A stretch of 64,000 bases of DNA. Origin: Chitinophagaceae bacterium. GTDB lineage: Bacteria; Bacteroidota; Bacteroidia; Chitinophagales; Chitinophagaceae. This document shows, in pieces, positions 1 to 8,989 of this stretch; within the stretch, counting starts at the first letter, position 1, and each line of letters opens with the position of its first letter. The stretch covers positions 1 through 64,000 of the forward strand of contig CANFKE010000016.1 of the NCBI GenBank assembly GCA_947447465.1. The letters run 5' to 3'. The position numbers were made by a program, and so were the translations under genes. The notes beneath the pieces are model-generated. The model was not told where the DNA came from and did not search any database. It saw only the letters and a program-made list of their open reading frames with translations.

Positions 1-21
1 CCTAATCAGGAATCAGGTTCA

Positions 22-1578
22 ATGCTGGACGTACCGGGCGATAACGCTTCATCCGGTAAAGGCCACCCCAAAGGATTATATGTATTGTTTGTGACCGAAT
101 TCTGGGAACGATTCAGTTATTATGGTATGCGTGCCATATTTATCTTGTATATGACCAAGATGCTGCTGTTAGACAAAGCACTGGCAAGTAATATCTATGG
201 AAGCTATACCGGTCTTGTGTACTTGACCCCACTGATTGGTGGTTATATGGCTGACAGGTACTGGGGTAACCGTAAATCAATATTTGTAGGTGGTACATTG
301 ATGGCTCTTGGTCAGTTCTTAATGTTCACGTCTGCAACATTTGCTTCAGGAGCAGACAAAGGATTATCTATTACATTAATGTGGGCAGGTCTTACGGCTT
401 TGATATTTGGTAATGGATTCTTTAAACCCAACATATCTACAATGGTGGGACAACTTTACAAAGAAGGTGACGTAAGAAAGGATTCAGCTTATACAATATT
501 CTATATGGGTATCAATGCAGGAGCTCTTATTGCGCCTTTGATATGCGGAACATTTACTGACTTCAAATGGGGCTTTTTATGTGCAGGTATGGGTATGATC
601 GTTAGTCTTATCGTATTCTACCTGACCAAAAACAAATATCTGGTATCTCCTGAAGGTCGCCAATTAGGTGTTGGTGCCAACAAATTGAATGATGTTGCTC
701 CTGCAGATGCAAGTGGTGCACCTGCTAAGAGCGCGCCTGCATTCAGCTCACAACAGCTTACTATTCTTATAGGTGGTATCATTGTTGCATTCTCTGCACT
801 TTACTTTGGGGCAGGTATAGACGTTTGGGGATCACTTATATATGGTATGACCGCAGTAGGTCCTTTCGTTATTATTACAGACAAGTCGCTGACCAAGATA
901 GAAAAAGACAGGTTGTGGGTGATCATACTCATCATGATCTTCGTTATCTTCTTCTGGATGTGCTTTGAACAAGCAGGAGCATCGCTTACATTCTTTGCTG
1001 AAGAGCAGACAAACAGGCATATATTCGGAATAGAAATGCCGGCTGCATATTTCCAGAGTTTTAATGCCGGCTTCATTCTAATACTGGCACCAATTATCAG
1101 TTCGGTATGGGTATTCCTTGCCAAAAAAGGCATCAGCCCGGCAGCACCTTTCAAACAGTCTTTAGGTCTTGCATTCCTTGCATCAGGCTTTCTGTTCATA
1201 GCATTTGGTTGTAAAGCAATACCTACAGGTGGAGCAAGTATTCTCTTCCTTACCGGTTTGTACTTCTTGCATACCATTGGTGAACTTTGCCTCAGTCCTA
1301 TTGGCCTGTCAATGGTGAATAAGCTCACTCCCGGACGCTTTACATCATTGATGATGGGCATCTGGTTCCTGGCAATCGCTACAGGTAATAAGCTTGCCGG
1401 TACTATGAGCTCTCTGTATCCTGACCCAACCAATCCTGTACATCCTCATGTTCTGGGTTTTGAGATCAGCGATCTGCATAGCTACTTCATGTTGTTCGTA
1501 GGTTTCTCGGGGGTAGCAGCTGTAATGTTGTTCCTGTTGAGCCGTAAGCTGCAGAAGATGATGCACGGCATTTCTTAA
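22..1578 (+). CDS. POT-family proton-dependent peptide transporter
   Basis: Inner-membrane importer of di- and tripeptides driven by protons (POT/PTR2 branch of the major facilitator superfamily). The N-terminus shows the ExxER proton-coupling motif (EFWERFSYYG) and residues around 155-165 carry the PTR2 signature (FYMGINAGAL); many hydrophobic helices follow over about 518 residues, a normal family length. The frame is open back to base 1, so the true start may lie before the window: the next gene has about 12 more residues ahead of the same motif. A clear terminator hairpin follows at 1598-1636. The next gene is a paralogue. Family assignment is firm; substrate range is inferred. Confidence 0.93.
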   Translation: MLDVPGDNASSGKGHPKGLYVLFVTEFWERFSYYGMRAIFILYMTKMLLLDKALASNIYGSYTGLVYLTPLIGGYMADRYWGNRKSIFVGGTLMALGQFLMFTSATFASGADKGLSITLMWAGLTALIFGNGFFKPNISTMVGQLYKEGDVRKDSAYTIFYMGINAGALIAPLICGTFTDFKWGFLCAGMGMIVSLIVFYLTKNKYLVSPEGRQLGVGANKLNDVAPADASGAPAKSAPAFSSQQLTILIGGIIVAFSALYFGAGIDVWGSLIYGMTAVGPFVIITDKSLTKIEKDRLWVIILIMIFVIFFWMCFEQAGASLTFFAEEQTNRHIFGIEMPAAYFQSFNAGFILILAPIISSVWVFLAKKGISPAAPFKQSLGLAFLASGFLFIAFGCKAIPTGGASILFLTGLYFLHTIGELCLSPIGLSMVNKLTPGRFTSLMMGIWFLAIATGNKLAGTMSSLYPDPTNPVHPHVLGFEISDLHSYFMLFVGFSGVAAVMLFLLSRKLQKMMHGIS

Positions 1579-1597
1579 TTCAAAGAAAATATTATTT

Positions 1598-1636
1598 AAA
1601 ACAGCAGGGATCTCAAGTTCCTGCTGTTTTGTTTTT
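1598..1636 (+). terminator. Rho-independent terminator after the first POT gene
   Basis: The arms 1598-1608 and 1620-1630 are perfectly complementary (AAAACAGCAGG / CCTGCTGTTTT), with an 11-nt loop and a T-run at 1632-1636. It separates the two POT genes into different transcription units. Confidence 0.8.
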
Positions 1637-1720
1637 ACAAAAGGGTGAAGAAAATGAGCATAAAAAAGTGAAGATTATTTTAGACCTTCATAGCTCAAAA
1701 TAAAAAACTGACAACATAGC

Positions 1721-3223
1721 ATGGAAGTAGTACCAACTTTAGCTGACGAACAAAGTCTGGAAGCCATTCAGAACTTTCAGGGTAAGTACCCCAAACAACT
1801 CTGGTATCTGTTTCTATCTGAAATGTGGGAACGATTTGCATTTTATGGTATGCGAGGTATGCTTACCATTTTTATGGTAGGGCAATTACACCTTACCGAT
1901 AAAGCTGCCAATCTGCAATATGGTGCTACTCAGGCTTTCGTTTACACCCTTGCTTTCATAGGTGGACTTTTCGCTGATAAGATACTCGGTTTCAGAAAAT
2001 CGATATTCTGGGGAGGGGCATTAATGATAGTTGGTAGCTTTATTCTTGCATTTTCACCGGCAAGTCTCTTTTATATAGGCATCAGCTTTACTATTGTAGG
2101 TACCGGCTTCTTCAAGCCTAACATTTCAACGATGGTGGGTAGTTTGTATAAACAAGGCGACCCGAGACGCGATGCCGGCTTCGGACTGTTTTATTCAGGT
2201 ATCAACATAGGTGCTCTGTTAGGTGGTGTTCTTTGCGTGTACATAGGTAAACATTATTCTTGGAACCTCGCTTTCGGACTTGCCGGAATTGTTATGTCGA
2301 TCAGCTTGCTGATCTTCATCTTCACAAAGCGCACACTTGGCCCTATAGGCCTTTCACCGCTCAGAGATAAGTTTGCACCAAGTAAGATCACCATGTATGA
2401 TATAATGGTCTATGGCGGTTCTTTATTGGCTATCCCGCTTATCCTTATTCTTGTTTCCAACTCTGAGTACACTGATTATTTTATGTACACTGTAGGTCCG
2501 CTTACCTTGATCTACATTATTTATGAATCCTTCAAATACAGTGCTGTAGAGCGACAAAAGTTATTGGCAGCAATGATATTTATAATCTTCTCTATCTTCT
2601 TCTGGGCCTTTTTTGAGCAGGCCGGAGGGTCGCTGAGCCTGTTTGCCGAACATAATCTCACAGATAAAGTTATGGGCATGAGAATAGACCCCAATGTGGT
2701 CAACAACTCATCCAACTCAGTATTTGTTATTTTACTTAGCCCATTGGTGGGCTTGTTATGGCTATGGCTTAGTAAACGTAAATTGGAACCTAATACCGTA
2801 GTTAAGTTTGGTCTGGGATTTCTGTTTGTCAGCCTCTCATTCTACGTATATTACTACACTCGCTTTTTTGCTGATGCCAATGGTGTAACGTCGTTGAACA
2901 TCTTCACCTTTGCCTATCTGGTCTCGACCATTGGTGAATTATGCCTTTCACCAATTGGTCTGTCAATAATGACCACCCTATCTCCTAAACCATTGCATGG
3001 TGTAATGATGGGTATGTGGTTTCTGGCCAGCGCATACGGACAATATGCTGCAGGATTGTTGGGTGCCGCAATGTCAACAGAAAAAGTAAATGCGACATTA
3101 CTGGATAAATTAAACGCTTATACAGAAGGCTATAAAAACCTGGCCTTATATGCATTGATCGCAGGAGTATTGCTTATAGCCATTTCACCGTTGGTGAGGA
3201 AACTGATGCATGAAGTGCATTAA
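1721..3223 (+). CDS. POT-family proton-dependent peptide transporter (second copy)
   Basis: Second peptide:proton symporter of the POT/PTR2 family, 500 residues. It carries the ExxER motif (EMWERFAFYG), the signature FYSGINIGAL near residue 165, the FFKPNISTMVG segment shared with the first POT gene and the late GELCLSPIGLS segment also shared with it. It is clearly a paralogue of the upstream gene but quite diverged, so the duplication is not recent or the two have different peptide preferences (inference). The ATG at 1721 gives about 26 residues before the conserved core, as expected. It ends before an inverted repeat at 3249-3284. Confidence 0.94.
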   Translation: MEVVPTLADEQSLEAIQNFQGKYPKQLWYLFLSEMWERFAFYGMRGMLTIFMVGQLHLTDKAANLQYGATQAFVYTLAFIGGLFADKILGFRKSIFWGGALMIVGSFILAFSPASLFYIGISFTIVGTGFFKPNISTMVGSLYKQGDPRRDAGFGLFYSGINIGALLGGVLCVYIGKHYSWNLAFGLAGIVMSISLLIFIFTKRTLGPIGLSPLRDKFAPSKITMYDIMVYGGSLLAIPLILILVSNSEYTDYFMYTVGPLTLIYIIYESFKYSAVERQKLLAAMIFIIFSIFFWAFFEQAGGSLSLFAEHNLTDKVMGMRIDPNVVNNSSNSVFVILLSPLVGLLWLWLSKRKLEPNTVVKFGLGFLFVSLSFYVYYYTRFFADANGVTSLNIFTFAYLVSTIGELCLSPIGLSIMTTLSPKPLHGVMMGMWFLASAYGQYAAGLLGAAMSTEKVNATLLDKLNAYTEGYKNLALYALIAGVLLIAISPLVRKLMHEVH

Positions 3224-3248
3224 AAATTGTACAGCTTCAAAAAAGGTA

Positions 3249-3284
3249 AAAGCGGTCAAATGATCATCATCATTTGACCGCTTT
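3249..3284 (+). terminator. Hairpin terminator after the second POT gene
   Basis: A perfect 14-bp inverted repeat (3249-3262 with 3271-3284; AAAGCGGTCAAATG / CATTTGACCGCTTT) with an 8-nt loop lies just after the stop codon. The T-tract is short, so termination strength is uncertain. Confidence 0.6.
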
Positions 3285-3320
3285 CCAATTAATAGTACTT
3301 TTACGCAAATACAGCTACTT

Positions 3321-4019
3321 ATGCCACATACACCCCATACCGAAAACCACTTCCGTAGTTCTGAGATGGTCACCGACATTGTTATTGGCATGAGCGATGG
3401 GCTGACCGTACCTTTTGCATTAGCAGCAGGTCTGAGTGGTGCGGGCATAGGCACACATACCGTTATTACGGCAGGGTTTGCAGAGATAGTTGCAGGCTCT
3501 ATAGCTATGGGTCTGGGTGGTTACCTGGCAGGTAAAACTGAGATAGATCATTATAATTCAGAGCATGCCCGTGAAGAATGGGAAGTAGATAATTTGCCCG
3601 AAAAAGAGAAACAAGAAGTAAGGGAGATATTTGCAGACATGGGCATGAGCGAGGCTACCCAAACCCTTATTGTTGAAGAAATGAGCAAGGATAAAGCCAA
3701 ATGGGTGGACTTTATGATGCGTTATGAACTGGGGCTTGAGAAGCCTGATGCAAGACGAGCGAGAAATAGTGCCTTCAATATTGGCGTATCTTATATTGTT
3801 GGTGGTCTGGTACCCCTTACCCCCTACTTCTTTACGGACACTCCGTTACAAGGACTGAAGTTTTCGGCAATCATCACTGTATTGTGCCTGTTGGTATTCG
3901 GCTACTATAAGGCCAAAGTTACCGGGCAGAACCCATGGGCGGGTGCTGTTCGTGTTGCTATCATCGGATCTGTGGCAGCAGCAGCAGCTTTCCTTATTGC
4001 AGGTCTGTTCAATAAATAA
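3321..4019 (+). CDS. VIT1/CCC1-family Fe2+/Mn2+ transporter
   Basis: Small membrane protein (232 aa) of the VIT1/CCC1 family, which moves iron or manganese across membranes, often for detoxification or storage. The N-terminus has the family start of transmembrane helix 1 (DIVIGMSDGLTVPFALAAGL), then a second helix rich in small residues (VAGSIAMGLGGYLAGKTE), a Glu-rich cytoplasmic metal-binding stretch (EEWEVDNLPEKEKQEV) and three further C-terminal helices. Length and motif order fit the family well. It stands alone between two hairpins; the direction of transport in this organism is not visible from sequence. Confidence 0.92.
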   Translation: MPHTPHTENHFRSSEMVTDIVIGMSDGLTVPFALAAGLSGAGIGTHTVITAGFAEIVAGSIAMGLGGYLAGKTEIDHYNSEHAREEWEVDNLPEKEKQEVREIFADMGMSEATQTLIVEEMSKDKAKWVDFMMRYELGLEKPDARRARNSAFNIGVSYIVGGLVPLTPYFFTDTPLQGLKFSAIITVLCLLVFGYYKAKVTGQNPWAGAVRVAIIGSVAAAAAFLIAGLFNK

Positions 4020-4071
4020 TTTCTGAACTTTTGTCGGCATAATTTTTACATGGCTATTGAAACACACAGCC

Positions 4072-4413
4072 ATGAAAAGATCATTGTTTATTGCGATAAT
4101 ACTTACCTGTTCTGTATCATCAACAGCACAGCATAAAGACAAAGTAGTGAAACCGGCAAAAGTTGTTACTTCCCCAAACAGGTCTGATGCATTGTTGACC
4201 AACAGATACTCCTACTATAACAGAGAAAGGGGCGGATACATCATTTATGAAAACGGACATGAATCATTTGTTCCGTCACTACCTATTATTCCGGAAAACA
4301 CAACTTACAGCAGAACATTTGTTCCACTTAGTAAAAGATTGGATCTTGATCTGTACCCGCAACTACACTTCCCCAATAATGACTTAGCTCTACCCGACAG
4401 AAAGACCAAGTGA
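4072..4413 (+). CDS. Small secreted protein of unknown function
   Basis: Not recognised. The ATG at 4072 gives a short Sec signal peptide (MKRSLFIAIILTC...STAQ) followed by about 93 polar residues rich in Tyr, Pro and Arg. An in-frame TTG 15 bases upstream is less likely because it would place KHTA before the signal peptide. No cysteine remains after cleavage, no lipobox is seen and there are no repeats. The gene converges on rplY with a shared bidirectional terminator. Confidence 0.6.
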   Translation: MKRSLFIAIILTCSVSSTAQHKDKVVKPAKVVTSPNRSDALLTNRYSYYNRERGGYIIYENGHESFVPSLPIIPENTTYSRTFVPLSKRLDLDLYPQLHFPNNDLALPDRKTK

Positions 4414-4432
4414 ACGAACTATGGTTTATAAA

Positions 4433-4467
4433 AAAAATGCCGTCTCAAAAATTGAGACGGCATTTTT
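4433..4467. terminator. Bidirectional terminator between convergent genes
   Basis: A perfect 16-bp stem (4433-4448 with 4452-4467) with a 3-nt loop, an A-run on the left and a T-run on the right. It can stop the secreted-protein gene on the plus strand and rplY on the minus strand. Confidence 0.85.
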
Positions 4468-4488
4468 GTATGCTTCAGTAAAATCAAC

Positions 4489-5085
4489 TTACTTCTTAGC
4501 ACCCTTTGCAGCAGCAGCAGCATCAGTTTCAGCCTGGCGCAGAGCACGGGTAGTAACTACAGATGCCATAGGGATACGTGGAGAGTTCAGGATTTCCATG
4601 TTCTCTTCCTTCACGTCTTCAACACGTACGTTACCATGCAACTGAAGATTCTCGATGTTTACTTCGATAGCAGCCTTCAGGAACTTAGGATATGTACGAA
4701 TGTTCAAAGATTTCAACTTCATTTCCAAACGACCGCCATCCTTAACACCCTGTGGCTGACCTACATACTTGATAGGCAATGTAGCCACAACTTTCTGGCC
4801 ATCAACAAGCTCCAGGAAGTCGATGTGGTTCAACGCGTCAGTAACAACGTCGAACTGGATGTCCTTCATGATAGTACGGTAAGTCTTACCATCAATGGTG
4901 ATCTCAGCGATCTGGAATTCAGGTGTGTACACCAATGTGCGGAAAGCCATAACAGGCGCGCTGAAATGGATAGTTTCCTTACCGCCGTATATTACAGCAG
5001 GTACGTTGTCTTCAGAACGGAGCTGGCGAGTAGCTTTTTTGCCCAATCCGCTTCTTAATTTTCCTTCGATCTTTACACTCTTCAT
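4489..5085 (-). CDS. rplY: 50S ribosomal protein L25 (CTC/TL5 family)
   Basis: Binds 5S rRNA in the large ribosomal subunit. This is the long two-domain CTC form (198 aa): the N-terminal 5S-binding beta-barrel (KIEGKLRSGLGKKATRQLR, NVPAVIYGG) and a C-terminal beta domain (DGGRLEMKLKSLNI), ending in an Ala/Lys-rich tail. The start was set at 5085 (MKSVKIEGK), which matches the usual beginning; the longer frame to 5133 adds unrelated residues. It lies downstream of prs on the same strand, an arrangement also common in other bacteria. Confidence 0.95.
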   Translation of the reverse strand: MKSVKIEGKLRSGLGKKATRQLRSEDNVPAVIYGGKETIHFSAPVMAFRTLVYTPEFQIAEITIDGKTYRTIMKDIQFDVVTDALNHIDFLELVDGQKVVATLPIKYVGQPQGVKDGGRLEMKLKSLNIRTYPKFLKAAIEVNIENLQLHGNVRVEDVKEENMEILNSPRIPMASVVTTRALRQAETDAAAAAKGAKK

Positions 5086-5223
5086 TTTTAGTGTTTTGTT
5101 TCTTTCACCGCCGGTCGGATACCTGTCTAACATCCGGTCGTTGAAATCATTTTTAATAATAAAGGTTCCCTTTTTGCGGGGACAGGTTTTGTTGTATAAA
5201 CAGTCGTTAATATATTTAGCTTA

Positions 5224-6180
5224 TTAGTACTTCATATTGCTATGAATGAACAATGAGCTGATTGATTTATTTTCAAAAGTATTCCTGATCGCTACAGCAA
5301 ATAGCTCAGCAGTTGACAATACTTTTATTTTATCGCTTTGTTTCTTCAATGGTATGGTATCGCAAACAACCAGTTCTTCCAATACAGAATTAGCTATATT
5401 CTCATATGCGCTTCCGCTCAAAACCGGGTGAGTACAACATGCTCTTACCGATAGCGCACCTTTTTCCATCAACATGGCAGCTGATTTACAAAGGGTGCCG
5501 GCAGTATCGCAAATGTCATCGATCAAAATAACATTCTTACCTTTTACATCACCTATTACAGTCATGCTGGCGATCTCATTGGCACGTTTACGCTGCTTAT
5601 CGCAGATAACCATGTCCACCTCAAAGTACTTAGCTACCTCACGTACGCGGTTAGTACTACCTACGTCAGGGGCCGCAAAGATAAAGTTTTCCAGCTTTAG
5701 TTTTTCAATATAGGGAATAAAAACTGCAGATGAGTCCATATGATCGACCGGGATATCAAAGAAACCCTGAATCTGCGGTGCATGTAGATCCATGGTTATC
5801 ACACGGTTAGCACCTGCTGTGGTCAACAAATTGGCCACCAGTTTAGAGCCGATAGCTACACGAGGTTTATCTTTTCTGTCCTGGCGGGCAAACCCGAAAT
5901 AAGGGATCACTGCGGTAATGTATCCTGCTGATGCTCTTTTACAAGCATCGATCATCAGCAATAGCTCCATAAGATTGTCTGCCGGAGCGAAAGTTGACTG
6001 GATCAGAAACACATATGCACCACGAACAGACTCCTGTATCACAGGCTGCATTTCACCATCGCTGAATTTCTGAATATTGATATGGCCAAGCCTTGTGCCA
6101 TAGCTTTCAACGATCTTTTCGGCAAGATACCCCGAACCGGTACCCGAAAATATTTTTACTGAAGAATCAATGTGCTGCAT
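5224..6180 (-). CDS. prs: Ribose-phosphate pyrophosphokinase (PRPP synthetase)
   Basis: Cytosolic enzyme that makes PRPP from ribose 5-phosphate and ATP for nucleotide, histidine, tryptophan and NAD synthesis. At 318 aa it has the usual length. Visible motifs: FSDGEMQPVIQESVRG near residue 40, the ATP-binding YFGFARQDRK, the divalent-cation site DLHAPQIQGFF near residue 132 and the PRPP loop VILIDDICDTAGTL. A -7-like element (CAAAGTTA read on the plus strand, 6189-6196) lies directly before the start, which would give a nearly leaderless mRNA. rplY follows on the same strand. Confidence 0.97.
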   Translation of the reverse strand: MQHIDSSVKIFSGTGSGYLAEKIVESYGTRLGHINIQKFSDGEMQPVIQESVRGAYVFLIQSTFAPADNLMELLLMIDACKRASAGYITAVIPYFGFARQDRKDKPRVAIGSKLVANLLTTAGANRVITMDLHAPQIQGFFDIPVDHMDSSAVFIPYIEKLKLENFIFAAPDVGSTNRVREVAKYFEVDMVICDKQRKRANEIASMTVIGDVKGKNVILIDDICDTAGTLCKSAAMLMEKGALSVRACCTHPVLSGSAYENIANSVLEELVVCDTIPLKKQSDKIKVLSTAELFAVAIRNTFENKSISSLFIHSNMKY

Positions 6181-6188
6181 ATGGGCGG

Positions 6189-6196
6189 CAAAGTTA
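6189..6196 (-). promoter_or_regulatory. Probable -7 element before prs
   Basis: The minus strand reads TAACTTTG, a match to the Bacteroidota -7 consensus TAnnTTTG. It is only 8 bases upstream of the prs start codon, implying a very short leader. No good -33 TTTG was found. Confidence 0.4.
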
Positions 6197-6304
6197 AGAT
6201 TGCAAAATGGATTTTGAGAACTAAAATTATTTTTTTCTTAAGTTCCTTTAACACTACCCTATAGTAATATAGAGGGATAATAGTGAAGATTAACCCACAT
6301 GCAT

Positions 6305-6312
6305 TAACTTTG
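6305..6312 (+). promoter_or_regulatory. Probable -7 element before fdx
   Basis: TAACTTTG matches TAnnTTTG and sits 26 bases before the ferredoxin ATG at 6339. No -33 TTTG is visible at the expected spacing. Confidence 0.5.
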
Positions 6313-6338
6313 CGGCCAAACACGTCGAAAATAATAGA

Positions 6339-6677
6339 ATGTACACTATAAAATTCAATTTTGAACAAAAAGGACTAACTCCTGTTGTCCTTGAGAACGT
6401 AGCCCCTGGTCAAAGTTTACTGGAAGTAGCACTGGATAATAATATAGAATTGCACCATAACTGCGGCATGGTCTGCGCTTGCAGTACCTGCCATCTGTAT
6501 CTGGAAAAAGGCGATGAATTTGTGCCTGAGATCAGCGACAAAGAAGAAGATTTCATAGACCGTGCACGTAATCCGCGTATCAATTCAAGATTGGGTTGCC
6601 AGTGTTTCCTCGGCGAATGCGAAAAAGGATTCATTGAAGTTACGCTACCCGACCAGTCAATGATTCATGGCGACTAA
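6339..6677 (+). CDS. fdx: [2Fe-2S] ferredoxin, adrenodoxin/ISC type
   Basis: Small electron carrier (112 aa) of the ISC/adrenodoxin class. The cluster ligands are visible: C-x5-C-x2-C in the segment HNCGMVCACSTCH, with the fourth Cys further on in RLGCQC. The context PGQSLLEVALDNNIELHHNCG is typical of this class. An extra Cys between the first and second ligands is also seen. iscX follows 93 bases downstream on the same strand, which supports a role in Fe-S cluster assembly. Confidence 0.95.
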   Translation: MYTIKFNFEQKGLTPVVLENVAPGQSLLEVALDNNIELHHNCGMVCACSTCHLYLEKGDEFVPEISDKEEDFIDRARNPRINSRLGCQCFLGECEKGFIEVTLPDQSMIHGD

Positions 6678-6770
6678 CTTCAGGTCAATAGCTGTAATAA
6701 TAACTAAAGGTGCTCATAATACTAACTGTGAGACCAAATTCAACAACCAATATTTCAATAAAATAATTAT

Positions 6771-7010
6771 ATGGCTCATTTTGAACCACCGATAAACTGG
6801 ACCGACTTTGAAGATATATCCATGAAACTCTATGAGCGTTTCGGCGATGATTTCGGCGAAAGTAAAATATATAGGGTACGCTTTACAGAATTACTGGACT
6901 GGGTACTTGAAATTCCCAATTTTGCCGGAAAGCGTGAAGATTGTAATGAAAGCTATCTGGAAATGATTCAGAGTGGATGGGTCTATGAATGGAGAGATAG
7001 CCAGAAGTAG
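6771..7010 (+). CDS. iscX: Fe-S cluster assembly protein IscX
   Basis: Small acidic protein (79 aa) of the IscX/YfhJ family, which binds IscS and iron and modulates cluster assembly. It has the conserved NWTDFEDISMKLYERFGDDF helix, the VRFTELLDWV segment (compare VRFTDMHQW in enterobacterial IscX) and the C-terminal acidic helix ESYLEMIQSGWVYEW. Length fits the family. It follows the ISC-type ferredoxin and is probably cotranscribed with it. Confidence 0.93.
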   Translation: MAHFEPPINWTDFEDISMKLYERFGDDFGESKIYRVRFTELLDWVLEIPNFAGKREDCNESYLEMIQSGWVYEWRDSQK

Positions 7011-7116
7011 TGATCTGATCAGGTTACAATATAACTGACGACAATTACAATTATTCTAGTCAAATCTGCCAATTTATATACAAAAACAACCTTAGTATCC
7101 CTAAATCTGCAATAAC

Positions 7117-7623
7117 ATGAACGTACTCGAACTATTTGCTCCGATAAGAACATTCGTATTTGATGTAGATGGTGTACTCACCGAGGGTAATCTGCTGCTG
7201 ACTGAAGATGGACACATGCTGCGCAGTATGAACATCAAAGATGGTTATGCCATGCAACTGGCCATTAAAAAGGGTTATAAAGTATGGATCATATCAGGTG
7301 CCCGCTCTGAAGCTGTAAAACTACGCCTGCAAGGATTAGGTATAAAAGACGTACATATTGGCATAGATAGTAAGAAAGAGGTATTGCACCAGATGGCATT
7401 GACCTATGGCACCGATTATGGACATGTGCTCTATATGGGCGACGATATTCCCGACTATGCCGTTATGCAACTTTGTGCACTTCCCTGCTGCCCTGCCGAT
7501 GCAGTGCCGGAAATAAAGCATGTATCTAAATACATATCTCCATACAACGGTGGAAAAGGATGCGTGAGGGATGTAATAGAGAAAGTATTGAAGCTGAACG
7601 GAGACTGGGACCTACCGGTATAA
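7117..7623 (+). CDS. kdsC: 3-deoxy-D-manno-octulosonate 8-phosphate phosphatase (HAD family)
   Basis: Removes phosphate from KDO-8-phosphate in lipopolysaccharide core synthesis. The 168-aa protein is a cap-less HAD phosphatase: motif I FDVDGVLTEG near residue 15, motif II IISGARSEAV, motif III Lys in SKKEVL, and motif IV YMGDDIPDYAVM. The short length and the GDDIPD form are diagnostic of KdsC. A strong hairpin at 7644-7674 follows. Confidence 0.95.
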   Translation: MNVLELFAPIRTFVFDVDGVLTEGNLLLTEDGHMLRSMNIKDGYAMQLAIKKGYKVWIISGARSEAVKLRLQGLGIKDVHIGIDSKKEVLHQMALTYGTDYGHVLYMGDDIPDYAVMQLCALPCCPADAVPEIKHVSKYISPYNGGKGCVRDVIEKVLKLNGDWDLPV

Positions 7624-7643
7624 ATTGAATATCTTCAAATAAA

Positions 7644-7674
7644 GACGCCCTGCATGATATTGATGCAGGGCGTC
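7644..7674. terminator. Terminator hairpin between kdsC and a convergent lipoprotein gene
   Basis: A perfect 12-bp GC-rich stem (7644-7655 with 7663-7674; GACGCCCTGCAT / ATGCAGGGCGTC) with a 7-nt loop between two convergent genes. Confidence 0.75.
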
Positions 7675-7695
7675 ACTGTTTTAGTTCTTGTATTA

Positions 7696-8124
7696 TTATT
7701 TACCCGATCTCTTGAATCTCGAAAGCAAATACATCGGATTACTTTTTGTTTCAAAATCTTTGGGATAACCGTCGCCTTTCAGGTTATAGCATATGGTCAA
7801 TTCATCGCCGTCGTATTTGAAAATTGCCATCAGATGTTTTCCGGCATTTGGACCTTTGCGACCATAGATATCCATCTTGTTCTCATGATACTTTATCTTC
7901 CCTCTATCCTTACTACCTGCAATAACCAGGTATCTACTATCTGAGATGGTCAATGTCATATTCTCCATAAACCCTTTGGGTATTGGCGTCCCACCCATTT
8001 CCTGCTGCTGAGGTACCCATACCCCATTCAAACCAGCGATCGGTGTGTTCTTCCTTAACAGGGAGCAACCTGTCATTGACACTAACAACACTAATGCTGT
8101 TAAAATACGCATACACGACCTCAT
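7696..8124 (-). CDS. Lipoprotein with a TIGR03067-like domain
   Basis: Likely outer-membrane or periplasmic lipoprotein: hydrophobic signal then lipobox (LVSMTGC). The mature part resembles the TIGR03067 domain: L-x-G-x-W near the start, a middle strand segment, a GP-x-x-GKH stretch, GDELTICYNL, and a C-terminal F-x-x-K-S. The function of this domain is not established. Start chosen at 8124 (ATG); a second ATG at 8112 and an overlapping GTG at 8154 are alternatives. It lies 23 bases after the DNA-repair gene on the same strand and is probably cotranscribed. Confidence 0.75.
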   Translation of the reverse strand: MRSCMRILTALVLLVSMTGCSLLRKNTPIAGLNGVWVPQQQEMGGTPIPKGFMENMTLTISDSRYLVIAGSKDRGKIKYHENKMDIYGRKGPNAGKHLMAIFKYDGDELTICYNLKGDGYPKDFETKSNPMYLLSRFKRSGK

Positions 8125-8147
8125 TTCTATTCTAATTGGTATTGATA

Positions 8148-8855
8148 TCAACACTTTACGGTTTTCTTTTTCTTTCCCAATGCACCTTTCAATTTCACTT
8201 TGTTTATGTATTCAACTATATCCGGCACTTTACATGCTGTTCCATTCATATTTACTTCTACCTTACCGATCTTAGCTGCGGCCGCAATTGCATCATCGGT
8301 CAGATCTGTGATATAAGACCCTATGCTGATAACAAAACTATTCATGCGCAACCTGACCCTGTTGTCGGATGTATGTATTGTCTTTACTACCCTATCCAAT
8401 AGTTTTCTGTACGCAGCAATATCCAGATCAGTATCTGCTTTTATGACCGGAATATTACTCAATGTACTCCACCCTGCTGCAGCAATGTGCGCTTCCTTGC
8501 TATCTATCCATTGCATAGCCATTTCTTGACCGACAGGACTTCCTGATGCTACCCAAGGTACTGTGTATTCACAGATATTGGTAGATAATGCTTGTTCCAC
8601 CCAAGTTTGCAGATCGGCCTTGGTCATTTTCTCGTCATCAGCTATCAGTCCTGCCAGATACATGGCATCTGCATTACCGGTAGCATAAAGATCTTTAGCC
8701 AACTGGTAGTCTTTCTTTATCTTCTTCTGAATTGGCTTCAAGTACTCGATCTTTACCCCGAAGAAAGGCTCTTTTACACCATGCTTCAGCAATACTTTCT
8801 TGATACTTTCGCTGCCGGCAGCTTCCAGCTCGGTCATTATTTCTTTTACTGTCAC
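8148..8855 (-). CDS. AlkD-like DNA alkylation repair protein
   Basis: HEAT-like repeat DNA glycosylase of the AlkC/AlkD superfamily, which removes alkylated purines. The all-helical protein has the family features: KKVLLKHGVKEPFFGVK near the N-terminus, LAKDLYATGNADAMYLAGLIAD, an EYTVPWVASGSP segment and EAHIAAAGWSTLSNI. The start was set at a GTG at 8855, giving MTVKEIMTELEAAGSE, which is the usual start of this family as I recall it; an ATG at 8837 and a TTG at 8915 are alternatives. Substrate not visible. Confidence 0.85.
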   Translation of the reverse strand: MTVKEIMTELEAAGSESIKKVLLKHGVKEPFFGVKIEYLKPIQKKIKKDYQLAKDLYATGNADAMYLAGLIADDEKMTKADLQTWVEQALSTNICEYTVPWVASGSPVGQEMAMQWIDSKEAHIAAAGWSTLSNIPVIKADTDLDIAAYRKLLDRVVKTIHTSDNRVRLRMNSFVISIGSYITDLTDDAIAAAAKIGKVEVNMNGTACKVPDIVEYINKVKLKGALGKKKKTVKC

Positions 8856-8989
8856 TATTGAAAAGTCTTTACTGGAACAAAACGACCATTTCAGATCGGC
8901 GGCTAAATTAATCAATTATACTTGCAAAAAATTAGGTATTGACTGCTAGCGGATCGCAGCCAATACCTGACAAAAATAGATACAGGCAA

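Noticed and set aside
801..1433. Minus-strand frame of 210 codons
   Set aside because: Antisense to the first POT transporter, no protein-like features.
1..3223. The two POT genes as a broken tandem duplication
   Set aside because: Both are full length with intact motifs and are strongly diverged, with a terminator between them.
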